30,835 nt of DNA from Akkermansiaceae bacterium UBA1315 (lineage in GTDB: Bacteria > Verrucomicrobiota > Verrucomicrobiia > Verrucomicrobiales > Akkermansiaceae): positions 123,694-154,528 of the forward strand of contig DBTN01000017.1 of assembly GCA_002307065.1 (NCBI GenBank). Reading direction: 5' to 3'. Numbering within the stretch: the stretch's first letter is position 1; each line of letters opens with the position of its first letter. The position numbers and the translations under genes are program-made. The notes below the pieces were generated by a model that was given only the letters and a program-made list of their open reading frames with translations, ran no database searches and was not told the DNA's origin. Shown one piece after another: positions 7,832 through 15,411 of the stretch.

Positions 7832-8200
7832 ATGTCCAAAGAACAAAAACTCACGTTGGCCGGATGGGCGATCATTTCCGGAATGGGGCTTTTCATGAGC
7901 TCTTGCAAAACCGAGCCGGAGCGCCCCGACGATATCGAGGAGCCTGCCGCAGCCGAGGCGGCGCCTGCTCCACCGCCATCGCCGGACGTCGGAACCGGGA
8001 CCAGTGCAGCGGGTGGAGGCTCGACGGACCCCGGCACTCGGGCGGATTATCAGCCGACGACCGGTCAAGGGGGACAGGAAGAAACGGAAGGAACGCCACA
8101 GGCTCCTAAGCCTCCCGTACCTGCCGAGGAGACTCCCGAAAAACCTGCACCGAGGCTTAACACCGCGCCCAAGGATCCGCAGACCCCTTCCGAAAATTGA
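7832..8200 (+). CDS. Proline-rich lipoprotein (122 aa)
   Basis: A hydrophobic stretch (LTLAGWAIISGMGLFM) ends in SSC at residues 23-25, a plausible lipobox although position -3 is methionine, so the mature protein would begin at Cys25 and be lipid-anchored. The rest is low-complexity Pro/Ala/Glu/Thr (for example AAPAPPPSPDVGTG), expected to be disordered and to act as a periplasmic spacer. There is no catalytic domain. The gene is convergent with the PagL-like gene, 40 bases away. No Shine-Dalgarno sequence precedes the ATG (a purine-rich GAAAAAA lies a few bases upstream). Confidence 0.7.
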   Translation: MSKEQKLTLAGWAIISGMGLFMSSCKTEPERPDDIEEPAAAEAAPAPPPSPDVGTGTSAAGGGSTDPGTRADYQPTTGQGGQEETEGTPQAPKPPVPAEETPEKPAPRLNTAPKDPQTPSEN

Positions 8201-8240
8201 TGAGCGGTCCGTCGAAAGGATCGGCCAAAATTTCAGAGGC

Positions 8241-8825
8241 TTAAAATTGCCAGCCGAGTCCGATCGTCAATCCCAACGCGTCGATTCCCGGATTCGGTTC
8301 GGTTTGTCCGCCATTCGAGTGGTGAACGAAATAGAGCCCGCCGAGGATGGAAAGGTCGGGAGTGATCTGTTGGCGGATTCCAAGTTGGCTGAACCAATTG
8401 AGCGTAAAATCTTGGCCTTGGCCTTCTTCTCCGCCCGCGCTGTTGGTGACGCCCACACCGCCGCCGATGGAGAAAAACAGCGATGTTTCTTGTGAAGGAA
8501 ACCAATATTCCAATGAGGGCGCGGCGGACACGCCGAGGTAGTAGTCTTCCGGGCCTTTGATGATCGACTCGAACACACCGGAAAATCGGTTGCGAACCAC
8601 CAAACGTCCACCGTTTTGGGCATCCCAAAGATTCCACATCGTCGGGCTGCGGAATGTCAGTTGAGTCGGGATGATTTCGTAATCGATCGCGGTGTTGTTC
8701 CCGACATTTCGGAGGAAACCGGTTTCGAAAACAAATTCCCAACGGTCCGTCGGATGCAAAGCGGACTGGCCGCCAAACGCGGAGCTGGCCGCGACGATCG
8801 ATAAAAGCAGTGCGAGTTTCTTCAT
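8241..8825 (-). CDS. Outer-membrane lipid A deacylase-like protein (PagL family, 194 aa)
   Basis: Signal peptide MKKLALLLSIVAASSAFGG is followed by an all-beta chain with alternating hydrophobic residues that ends in WQF, a terminal aromatic typical of outer-membrane barrels. The segment YFVHHSNGGQTEPNPGIDALGL matches the acyloxyacyl hydrolase PagL signature: His168-x-Ser170-Asn as the catalytic His/Ser pair and Asn178-Pro-Gly180 as the following conserved turn. PagL removes the 3-O-acyl chain from lipid A in the outer membrane, and I infer the same type of reaction here. The length is close to PagL (~170-190). It is the last gene of a four-gene minus-strand operon, 13 bases after the YbjN-like gene. 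Confidence 0.75.
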   Translation of the reverse strand: MKKLALLLSIVAASSAFGGQSALHPTDRWEFVFETGFLRNVGNNTAIDYEIIPTQLTFRSPTMWNLWDAQNGGRLVVRNRFSGVFESIIKGPEDYYLGVSAAPSLEYWFPSQETSLFFSIGGGVGVTNSAGGEEGQGQDFTLNWFSQLGIRQQITPDLSILGGLYFVHHSNGGQTEPNPGIDALGLTIGLGWQF

Positions 8826-8838
8826 GGGATCAACCGGT

Positions 8839-9354
8839 TTAATATTCTTCTTCCTCGTCGCCCGGGACCGGTGGAATCAGGTCTTGGCGCATCAACAAAC
8901 GTTCCAGATCCAGATCTTCTAACAGGTCGGCTGGAGTGTCGCGAACGACTGCCGCGTAAGGAATGATCCGATCGAGCTCCGCGATCGCGCAGTGGACCAT
9001 CGAGGAAACGATATCCGGATCGTATTTTTCTTTTTCGAAGAGGTTGGTGATTCGGAAAACGAGGAATTCGCGGTCGAGATCGTATTCGAATCCGCCGAGG
9101 GTGAGCTGCTTGTTGCCGCGAGCGAGGAGCTCAAGAACGGCGGGGAGATGTTCCTCGTCGAGGTGCAGCGCGCTTTCCGAGACGATGCTGAGCGCGTTGA
9201 GTTGGGGGTAGGCTTGGGCAATCAGATTGACCCGGGTGTGATGCGCGTCGAAACCGGCGCGCAGGACCTCGCGGCCTTCGATCAGTTCGCAATGCCAACC
9301 TTGGCGACCGAAGGCTTCTTCGACTGAGAGAATTTGTAGGGAATGGGGACGCAT
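8839..9354 (-). CDS. YbjN-like protein (171 aa)
   Basis: Residues from about 5 to 135 fit the YbjN/sensory-transduction-regulator fold, also related to type III secretion chaperones. SVEEAFGRQGWHCELIEGREVLRAGFDAHH opens the fold, LNALSIVSESALHLDEEHLPAVLELLARGN is the central helix region, and FEYDLDREFLVFRITNLFEK completes the sheet. Such proteins have no catalytic residues and may bind partners. The C-terminus is acidic (GDEEEEY). The open frame extends to 9684, but the ATG at 9354 is chosen because upstream codons overlap the preceding gene and are low-complexity. It lies eight bases after the preceding gene's stop in the same operon. Confidence 0.65.
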   Translation of the reverse strand: MRPHSLQILSVEEAFGRQGWHCELIEGREVLRAGFDAHHTRVNLIAQAYPQLNALSIVSESALHLDEEHLPAVLELLARGNKQLTLGGFEYDLDREFLVFRITNLFEKEKYDPDIVSSMVHCAIAELDRIIPYAAVVRDTPADLLEDLDLERLLMRQDLIPPVPGDEEEEY

Positions 9355-9362
9355 GGGAAATT

Positions 9363-9839
9363 TCAGGAAACCGGTTGGGGAGGGGATAACCGCCCGGTGA
9401 TGGCTTTGGCAAGCAGCACGCGGCGATCTGGGCGGATGGGTTTGAGGGAAAGGTGGATGCCCGAGGTTTTTTCGGCGTTGCGATGAAGCGTCAGGCAGGT
9501 GAGGTCGGGAGATACTTCCGCCTCGTGGATCTCCTGCCAAACCATGAGCTGCATGCCTTTTGCCGGTCGGAAAAAGGGAAAAATTTCGATGCCGAGCGGG
9601 GTGAAAATGAGGTAGGCATGTCGCGTCAATCGGAGCGCGGTGCGTGCTGAAAGGATCGCCAGCGCCAGCGGCGGCAGCGCCCACAGCGGGTGCGGGACTT
9701 GGGGGTTCTCAGCCCGATAAATCGCCGACGCGAGGAGCGTGATGGCCACGGATGCAAAAATCGCTGCCATCACTCCAAAAACCGGTGCCTGTCCGGAGCG
9801 GGTGAAACGCAGCTCTTGATCGGGGGATTTGACCGACAT
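9363..9839 (-). CDS. Two-helix membrane protein with PH-like C-terminal domain (158 aa)
   Basis: This is an unnamed inner-membrane protein. Two hydrophobic helices (VFGVMAAIFASVAITLLASA near residue 20 and LWALPPLALAILSARTAL near 50) form a hairpin. A soluble ~85-residue domain follows: YLIFTPLGIEIFPFF, MVWQEIHEAEVSPDLTCLTLH and VLLAKAITGRL. The strand pattern with a W-x-x-I after the membrane hairpin resembles bacterial PH-like domains that sit behind a membrane anchor. This is a fold guess. The ATG at 9839 follows the previous stop by ten bases; an upstream reading to 9962 would overlap that gene. Confidence 0.6.
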   Translation of the reverse strand: MSVKSPDQELRFTRSGQAPVFGVMAAIFASVAITLLASAIYRAENPQVPHPLWALPPLALAILSARTALRLTRHAYLIFTPLGIEIFPFFRPAKGMQLMVWQEIHEAEVSPDLTCLTLHRNAEKTSGIHLSLKPIRPDRRVLLAKAITGRLSPPQPVS

Positions 9840-9849
9840 GCTCGTGGAT

Positions 9850-10395
9850 TTAAGGGCGGGCGGCGATTTCCTTTTCCAATCGGCTTGCGAGCTCGGTCCG
9901 GCCGCTCGCTCGGGCGAGTTCCAGTCGGATTTCCAAAGTTCGTTTCTGCGAAAGCTCCTCATCGGACATTTCGGCCAGGTATTGGGTCGCGGCGTCGCCG
10001 TCGCCGATTAGCCATGCGCCTTCGGCTTGTTCCAAAAGCGTGGGAGTTTCGCCATCGAGCGGCGTCTTCTCGTAAACCGCGAACCGCGATCGAGCCGGTA
10101 AATCGTTGGGAAGATCTGGTCCTTCGACCTGATCGAGATAGACCAGTTCATCGCCGTCTTTTTTTTGGCGGAAATGATTCAGCGTCATCACGATCACGAT
10201 ACCGAGGATGGCAAAAGAGACTTCCAGGAAAATCGGGGTGGTGATGAAACCCGCGATCGTTCCCAGCCACTCGCCCCAAACTCCCGGCAGCGACCGCCAG
10301 CCGAGGACAAGCACCAGCACGATGAGGGCGATCGTCAGGCAGATCCCCGCCGCGCCAGCCACCTGTTTGACCCGATTTTCTTCCTTGTGACGCAT
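9850..10395 (-). CDS. Membrane-anchored protein with helical repeat tail (181 aa)
   Basis: This is the first gene of the four-gene minus operon, and I do not recognise it. Two hydrophobic helices (AGICLTIALIVLVLVLGW and VSFAILGIVIVMTLNHF) flank a short loop. A soluble tail from about residue 85 includes LLEQAEGAWLIGDGDAATQYLAEMSDEELSQ and a final helix pair rich in Ala, Glu and Arg, like a single TPR-type hairpin. The ATG at 10395 has GGCGGAAGGA immediately before it on the coding strand, which supports it over the longer frame from 10434. The neighbouring genes (PH-like membrane protein, YbjN-like protein, PagL-like barrel) suggest an envelope role, but this is inference. Confidence 0.6.
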   Translation of the reverse strand: MRHKEENRVKQVAGAAGICLTIALIVLVLVLGWRSLPGVWGEWLGTIAGFITTPIFLEVSFAILGIVIVMTLNHFRQKKDGDELVYLDQVEGPDLPNDLPARSRFAVYEKTPLDGETPTLLEQAEGAWLIGDGDAATQYLAEMSDEELSQKRTLEIRLELARASGRTELASRLEKEIAARP

Positions 10396-10531
10396 TCCTT
10401 CCGCCTTCTTACACCGCTCTGGCGAGAAACCCAAATCCTGAAATCGAGAAAAATTCGACCGGTTCGCAGGAAGTGGCGTGGAGAAAGAACCCGCGCTTGC
10501 CGCCGGGCGATTGCTTGCCTAAACCCCGGGC

Positions 10532-11932
10532 ATGCGGCTTTTTGACACGTTGACCCGGACTGACCGAGAACTTCGCCCGATCGATGGCGACACGTTTCGG
10601 TTTTATTGCTGTGGCCCGACGGTTTATGGACCTGCGCACATCGGGAATTTCCGGACTTTCGTGCTTCAGGACGTTTTGCGCCGCACGCTGGAAACCGGTG
10701 GCACTCGCACGCTTCATGTCCGGAACATCACGGATGTGGACGACAAGACGATCCGTGATTCCCAAAAGGCCGGAAAATCCCTGACGGATTTCACCACCGG
10801 GTGGACGGAAATTTTTCACGGCGATTGTGAAAAACTCGCCTGTTTGCCGCCGCACATCGAGCCCGGCGCGGTCGAGCACATCCCGCAGCAGATCGCGATG
10901 ATCGAGAAGCTGATCGAAAAGGGAAATGCCTACGCCTCCGACGATGGATCGGTGTATTTCAAGATCAGCTCGTTTCCCAATTACGGGAAACTTTCGCGGC
11001 TCGACACGCGCGAACTCGATCTCGGAAAAACTCAGAATGCCCGTGCGAATTCCGACGAATACGAAAAGGACAGCCTTTCCGACTTTGTGTTGTGGAAAAG
11101 CCGGCGCGCGGAAGACGGGGAAAATTTTTGGGAATCGCCGTGGGGCGAAGGCCGGCCTGGCTGGCACCTGGAGTGCTCCGCGATGATTCAGGAATATCTG
11201 GGTGATACGTTCGATCTCCATTCCGGCGGGGTCGATCTGGTGTTTCCGCACCACGAAAACGAAATCGCACAGAGCGAATGTGCCTGCGGCGGACACTTCG
11301 CGGCCCACTGGTTTCACATCACCCATTTGCTCGTCGACGGCGGGAAAATGTCGAAGTCGCTCGGAAATCTCTACACGCTCGAAGATCTGGCAAAGCTCGG
11401 ATTTTCCCCGATGGAAGTGCGCTATGTCCTGATCGGCGCGCATTATCGGAAACCGCTGAATTTCACGCTCGATTCGCTGACCGGTGCGCGGGAAGCGCTG
11501 GCGAAACTGGCAAAAGGCGCTCGCGCGCTGGCGGCGAAAACCGGAGGCGAAACGCGTTTCGATACGGTGGATTTCGGTCCGTTCCAATCGGCCTGGGACA
11601 GCTTGGAAAACGATCTTAATACCCCCGGCGCGCTCGGCGGGATTTTCACCGGTTTGCGGCAGTCGGCAAATCTTACCGGTGGCGAAGCGGCAAAAGCGCT
11701 GGCCGCCATGAACCGGATTCTCCGCGCGCTCGGCCTGACGTTGCCGGAAGAGGCGGAGCAAGAGGCTGTGGAAATCCCCGCCGCGATCCGCACGCTGGCC
11801 GACGAACGGTGGCAGGCGCGAACCGAAAAAAATTGGGCGAAATCCGATGAGCTGCGCGCGCGTCTCACCGCGGAGGGCTGGACCGTTTTGGACGGAAAAG
11901 ACGGGTATTCGCTTGAACCGGCCGCTCGTTGA
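10532..11932 (+). CDS. cysS: Cysteinyl-tRNA synthetase (466 aa)
   Basis: This enzyme charges tRNA-Cys with cysteine in the cytoplasm. The start matches the family (MRLFDTLTRTDRELRPI), and the zinc-site Cys27 sits in FYCCGPTVYGPAHIGN, which contains the HIGH-type signature His36-Ile-Gly-Asn39. GWHLECSAM and the GGVDLVFPHHENEIAQSE run give the other zinc ligands (Cys, His and Glu). KMSKS is at residues 272-276. A C-terminal helical domain ends with RTLADERWQARTEKNWAKSDELRARL, the usual tRNA-contact end. The length is typical of the bacterial enzyme. It stands alone on the plus strand between two minus genes and ends nine bases before the convergent FHA gene. Confidence 0.97.
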   Translation: MRLFDTLTRTDRELRPIDGDTFRFYCCGPTVYGPAHIGNFRTFVLQDVLRRTLETGGTRTLHVRNITDVDDKTIRDSQKAGKSLTDFTTGWTEIFHGDCEKLACLPPHIEPGAVEHIPQQIAMIEKLIEKGNAYASDDGSVYFKISSFPNYGKLSRLDTRELDLGKTQNARANSDEYEKDSLSDFVLWKSRRAEDGENFWESPWGEGRPGWHLECSAMIQEYLGDTFDLHSGGVDLVFPHHENEIAQSECACGGHFAAHWFHITHLLVDGGKMSKSLGNLYTLEDLAKLGFSPMEVRYVLIGAHYRKPLNFTLDSLTGAREALAKLAKGARALAAKTGGETRFDTVDFGPFQSAWDSLENDLNTPGALGGIFTGLRQSANLTGGEAAKALAAMNRILRALGLTLPEEAEQEAVEIPAAIRTLADERWQARTEKNWAKSDELRARLTAEGWTVLDGKDGYSLEPAAR

Positions 11933-11941
11933 GGTGGGGAA

Positions 11942-12568
11942 TTATTGCCCCATCGGATCGGAAGTCGGTGCCTCCGTGGCGGGCGCTGTTGCAGGCAGCG
12001 CGGACGGTAGATATTTTTGAAGCAGCACTTCGTAAAGCGTGCCACCGGTTTCCTTGTTGAACCGGACCGAAAGGCCGGCGAAAAACGCGGCAATCGCCAG
12101 AATCAAAAACAAAAACACCATGCCACCGCCGCCCGATCGCTTGACCGGCGTGTAGGATTGGCGCTGAGGAACCTGGCGAATCGGTGGAATCTGTGCCTCG
12201 GTGAAAGTCGGCGACACCGGGGGCAATGGATGATGGACCGCCCGGTTTTGGTAGGCGATCGCCTGCAACTCTTCGTCGGAAAGCGAAAAATCGAATGCGA
12301 CGTCACCGATGTAGACGGTCGTGTGGTTTTCCAATGGGATGACCTGATACCGGTGTTCATGGAGCTTGATGCCATTGGTCGAACCGACATCGACGAGCTC
12401 ATAACCGGTCTGCACGCGGCGCATTTCCGCGTGAAATCCCGAAACGGAACCCGAATCGATCACCACGTCATTGTCGCTGCCACGTCCCAGAGTGACCACC
12501 GCGCGTTCAAGCTCGAAGCGGTAAGGCTGGGCATTCATTCCTGGGACGGTGATCGAGATACGAGGCAT
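11942..12568 (-). CDS. FHA-domain protein with C-terminal membrane anchor (208 aa)
   Basis: Residues 1-95 form an FHA (phosphothreonine-binding) domain: VTLGRGSDNDVVIDSGSVSGFHAEMRR carries the conserved Gly-Arg, Ser and His, and YELVDVGSTNGIKLHEHR gives the family's Asn-Gly. A proline-rich linker (residues ~115-140) leads to a hydrophobic helix near 150 (GGMVFLFLILAIAAFFAGLSV) and a short Pro/Ala/Thr-rich tail. The FHA part is expected on the cytoplasmic side, reading out Ser/Thr kinase signalling at the membrane. No kinase or phosphatase lies nearby. The gene converges on cysS. Confidence 0.85.
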   Translation of the reverse strand: MPRISITVPGMNAQPYRFELERAVVTLGRGSDNDVVIDSGSVSGFHAEMRRVQTGYELVDVGSTNGIKLHEHRYQVIPLENHTTVYIGDVAFDFSLSDEELQAIAYQNRAVHHPLPPVSPTFTEAQIPPIRQVPQRQSYTPVKRSGGGGMVFLFLILAIAAFFAGLSVRFNKETGGTLYEVLLQKYLPSALPATAPATEAPTSDPMGQ

Positions 12569-12824
12569 GTTTCTAAAACGCAGAGTTCGCCCGCCTTCTA
12601 ACGCGGAATAGGAGGAAAATGCACGGCAAATCTTTCACCGTCCGCCGCCGGAGTTTCCGGGACCGTTTTGCTCATCGACCACCCGATCGGTGACAGGATT
12701 GCCATGTGGCAGATTTGCTCCTTAACGACGATGGCAACAGGCCGTCGGAATTTCGCAATTAAGCGTCGTCGCCGGCGGCCATGATTCATGCGTGGTGTCC
12801 GGTTTCGGAACTATTTAAAATGAT
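12569..12824. other. Intergenic region with two marginal short ORFs
   Basis: This 256-base gap lies between the FHA start and the PEP-CTERM start. On the plus strand a strong GGAGGAAA precedes an ATG at 12619 that opens only 24 codons (basic, ending RPPDR). On the minus strand an open frame ending at 12598 would give about 35 residues from an internal ATG, ending FAVHFPPIPR. Neither is convincing. The AT-rich stretch CTATTTAAAATGAT just before 12825 may belong to the promoter or leader of the downstream gene, but no well-spaced -35/-10 pair was found. Confidence 0.3.
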
Positions 12825-13637
12825 ATGAAACTACGCTTCCTACTCGCTCTATCATCGCTCGCGATGAGTCTCAGCTCGTCGGCCGTCGTCCTCACCGGAG
12901 TGACCGTCGATAATCAGTTGGTAACTTTTGATACCGCCGCGCCGGGGACTTTTTTGTCTTCGACTCCGATCAGTGGCTTGGTTGATCCTTTGGGTTCGAT
13001 CGTTAACTTGACCTTCCATGTCGGAAACGGGAAATACTATGGGTTGGATAACAGTGCGAACTTTTACGAAGTCAGTTCGGACGGTACGGCGACCCTGCTG
13101 AACGATACCTTCGCGCCAACCGGTTTTTCGGGTGGTTTGACGTATGATACGTTTACCGATAACTTGATCTTCGGAAGTATCGATGCCGAAAACTTCACTT
13201 TGACTGCGGCAGGGACTGCCACTCAAAACGCGAATTTCGCTTACGCTCTCGGCGATACAAATGAAGGAGCCATTCCTGCGATCTTCGCACTGGGATTCGA
13301 TCCGATCACGGGTGAGGCGTTTTTCCTCGATAGCGAAACCGACACGCTTTCCTTCAGCGTCGATCCAGGGTTGTCCGAGCTCTTCACCGTCGGCAGTCTT
13401 GGTATCGACGTGACTTCCTTCGGTGCCTTGGTCGTAGACGAAGACGGGAATCTTTTTGCTTCGCTTTCCACCGACGCTCTGAACTCCGGTCTCTACAGCA
13501 TCGATAAAGTGACTGGTGAGGCAACCTTGATCGGAAATCTGCCTGCCGGTGTTTCGGCTTTGGCGATTCCCGAGCCGACGACTGCGTTGCTTGCCGCTTT
13601 TGGAAGCCTCGCGCTCCTTCGCCGCCGCCGCGCCTGA
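12825..13637 (+). CDS. Secreted DUF4394 protein with PEP-CTERM sorting signal (270 aa)
   Basis: An N-terminal signal peptide (MKLRFLLALSSLAMSLSSSA) is followed by a beta-propeller-like body fitting DUF4394: VVLTGVTVDNQLVTFDTAAPG, GLVDPLGSIVNLTFHVGNGKYYGLD, and repeated strand-Asp-Gly-x-ATL units. The C-terminus is a classic PEP-CTERM tag: Pro249-Glu-Pro251, a hydrophobic helix (ALLAAFGSLALL) and a final RRRRA. This tag is recognised by an exosortase, which anchors or exports the protein to the cell surface; no exosortase is in the window. Function is unknown. The next gene starts 38 bases downstream on the same strand. Confidence 0.88.
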   Translation: MKLRFLLALSSLAMSLSSSAVVLTGVTVDNQLVTFDTAAPGTFLSSTPISGLVDPLGSIVNLTFHVGNGKYYGLDNSANFYEVSSDGTATLLNDTFAPTGFSGGLTYDTFTDNLIFGSIDAENFTLTAAGTATQNANFAYALGDTNEGAIPAIFALGFDPITGEAFFLDSETDTLSFSVDPGLSELFTVGSLGIDVTSFGALVVDEDGNLFASLSTDALNSGLYSIDKVTGEATLIGNLPAGVSALAIPEPTTALLAAFGSLALLRRRRA

Positions 13638-13675
13638 TCTCCTTTAAGTAAATCATCATTTCTCTACCAAACCTT

Positions 13676-15340
13676 ATGAAACACACGACAACTATCCTCG
13701 CCGGCATCGCGCTGGCTTCAACTCTGCATGCGCAGGGCGTTAAGACCACGGAAGACGCTTATCTCGCGGCGACTCCTCTCGCCGATTTCGAATTTGAGCC
13801 GATTGTGACTGTAGGCGATCGTGTGCCTGTCACTCCAGGCACCGCACCGGAAGGGGTTTCCGATTTCGCATTCTGCGGCATTCCAGATGCGATGGGAATT
13901 TATAAGGACAAGGTTTCCAATCAGAATATCTTGTTCGTCGCTCACGAAATTTCGAGCAGCGTTCATTCCCGTCCATTTCCCGGTCAAGCCCGTTATAAAG
14001 GGGCATGGGTTTCCCGTTTCGTGATGAGCGACGACGGCGGCGTGATCAGCGGATCCCCAGCACACAGCGATCTGTATCTCGAAAACACCTTGCAGGCATC
14101 CACACCACCACAAGAAGGGGACGCCAGTGCGTTCACTCGTTTCTGCTCGGGATCATTCGCCGGTACGGGCCACGGAATGGATCGCCCGCTTTTCCTCACC
14201 AACGAGGAATCCGACGGAGGCACCTACGATGCAAGTGGACCTCAAGCGGTCGTGATCGCTGATGGAAAAATGCACACGATTCCCGCTCTGGGTCGCGTCG
14301 TCCGTGAGACGACATTGATCCAGCCGCGTCGCGATTCGTTGACGGTGATTGTTTCGACCGAAGATGGTCCTACCTCTCCGAACACCGCCTGCTCTTATAT
14401 CTATATGTATGTCGGTGCCAAACAGCGCCGTTCGAGCAGTGTCTTGGACAAAAACGGCCTCACCGGAGGAAAAGTTTATGTCTTGGCTGGTCGGGATGCC
14501 CAACACAATGAAGGCACTTTCACCAGCGGCAGCTTGCCGGTCAAATGGATGGAAATTCCGGACGCCGCTAGCCTGACCAGCGCCGAACTGACGGTGGCTG
14601 CCGATGCTCTCGGTGCCTTCGGACTGGTTCGTGTGGAAGACGCGGAATTTGATCCAACTCAGCCGACACGTAGCATGTTCTTCGCCACGACCGGTGGAAG
14701 CGGACCGAATCCTCTCGGCCGTCTTTATGAGCTGACCTTCAACCCAACCAAACCAACGGCAGAAGGCACATTGAACGTTGTCTATAATTCCGCAAACCAA
14801 GTTTATCCTGGTGGAACGTATAGCGGTACTGTCGGAACCTTGATTGCTGTGAACGGCGGAACCGGTTCGCTCGGCACCTACAGCGGTGGCGATATCAATG
14901 CTGGAACGGACTATCCGGTCAGTATCGATAACATCGCGGTTTCGAAAGACTTCATCGTGATCTGCGAAGATCGCAACAGTCCTGCCGACGCTATTTTCAG
15001 CCGCTACGGCCGAAATGGTGGTGTTTGGACGCTTGATCGCAACAACAGCTATGCCGCCAAGTTGCAGTCAACCTTCAACTATGCCTATACCGAAGCTCGC
15101 GACAACAACACCGTGGGCTCGAACACACGCGGCCGCTGGGAGACTTCCGGTGTGATTGCATCCGATGCCATCTTCGGAGCAGGCACCTTCGTCATCAATG
15201 TTCAAGCGCATCCTCAAAATGATAACTACCATCGCACGACGGCTCCAGACGGAGAAGGTGGTGTTTTGACCAAAGCCGAAGCAAAAACGGAATTTGCAGA
15301 AGACGGTCAAGTGCTGATCATGCGCCCGAGCGCAAACTGA
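13676..15340 (+). CDS. Secreted DUF839/PhoX-like protein (554 aa)
   Basis: A signal peptide (TTTILAGIALASTLHAQ) precedes a long beta-propeller-like chain in the DUF839 (PhoX) style. Early residues (FEFEPIVTVGDRVP and APEGVSDFAFCGIPDAMGIY) start the propeller, LTNEESDGGTYDASGPQAV near residue 180 is a typical blade with acidic metal-binding residues, and VSIDNIAVSKDFIVICEDRNSP near 420 and the closing EDGQVLIMRP complete it. PhoX enzymes are Ca/Fe-dependent periplasmic phosphatases. I cannot confirm their catalytic residues here, so phosphatase activity is only possible. There is no PEP-CTERM tail, unlike its upstream neighbour. It is followed by a hairpin at 15362. Confidence 0.75.
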   Translation: MKHTTTILAGIALASTLHAQGVKTTEDAYLAATPLADFEFEPIVTVGDRVPVTPGTAPEGVSDFAFCGIPDAMGIYKDKVSNQNILFVAHEISSSVHSRPFPGQARYKGAWVSRFVMSDDGGVISGSPAHSDLYLENTLQASTPPQEGDASAFTRFCSGSFAGTGHGMDRPLFLTNEESDGGTYDASGPQAVVIADGKMHTIPALGRVVRETTLIQPRRDSLTVIVSTEDGPTSPNTACSYIYMYVGAKQRRSSSVLDKNGLTGGKVYVLAGRDAQHNEGTFTSGSLPVKWMEIPDAASLTSAELTVAADALGAFGLVRVEDAEFDPTQPTRSMFFATTGGSGPNPLGRLYELTFNPTKPTAEGTLNVVYNSANQVYPGGTYSGTVGTLIAVNGGTGSLGTYSGGDINAGTDYPVSIDNIAVSKDFIVICEDRNSPADAIFSRYGRNGGVWTLDRNNSYAAKLQSTFNYAYTEARDNNTVGSNTRGRWETSGVIASDAIFGAGTFVINVQAHPQNDNYHRTTAPDGEGGVLTKAEAKTEFAEDGQVLIMRPSAN

Positions 15341-15361
15341 TTCTGTTAGATAAGTGATCCC

Positions 15362-15403
15362 AAGATCGGTCGGACCCAAAGTCCGGCCGGTCTTCTTCCG
15401 TTT
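15362..15403 (+). terminator. Hairpin terminator or attenuator after the DUF839 gene
   Basis: The left arm 15362-15375 and right arm 15381-15394 pair over 14 base pairs, with two G-U wobbles in RNA, around a five-base loop CCAAA. The following tract CTTCCGTTT is only moderately T-rich, so termination could be partial. The hairpin ends just 17 bases before the start codon of the SPFH operon. Confidence 0.7.
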
Positions 15404-15411
15404 CGGAAATC

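Noticed and set aside
9363..9962. Longer start (9962) for the PH-like membrane protein gene
   Set aside because: The extra codons overlap the upstream gene and encode an unlikely basic, low-complexity stretch; the ATG at 9839 gives normal operon spacing.
10409..11761. A 450-codon open frame antisense to cysS
   Set aside because: It is fully opposite a certain gene, has a low-complexity Arg/Phe/Ile-rich product with no domain, and results from the GC-rich codon use of cysS.
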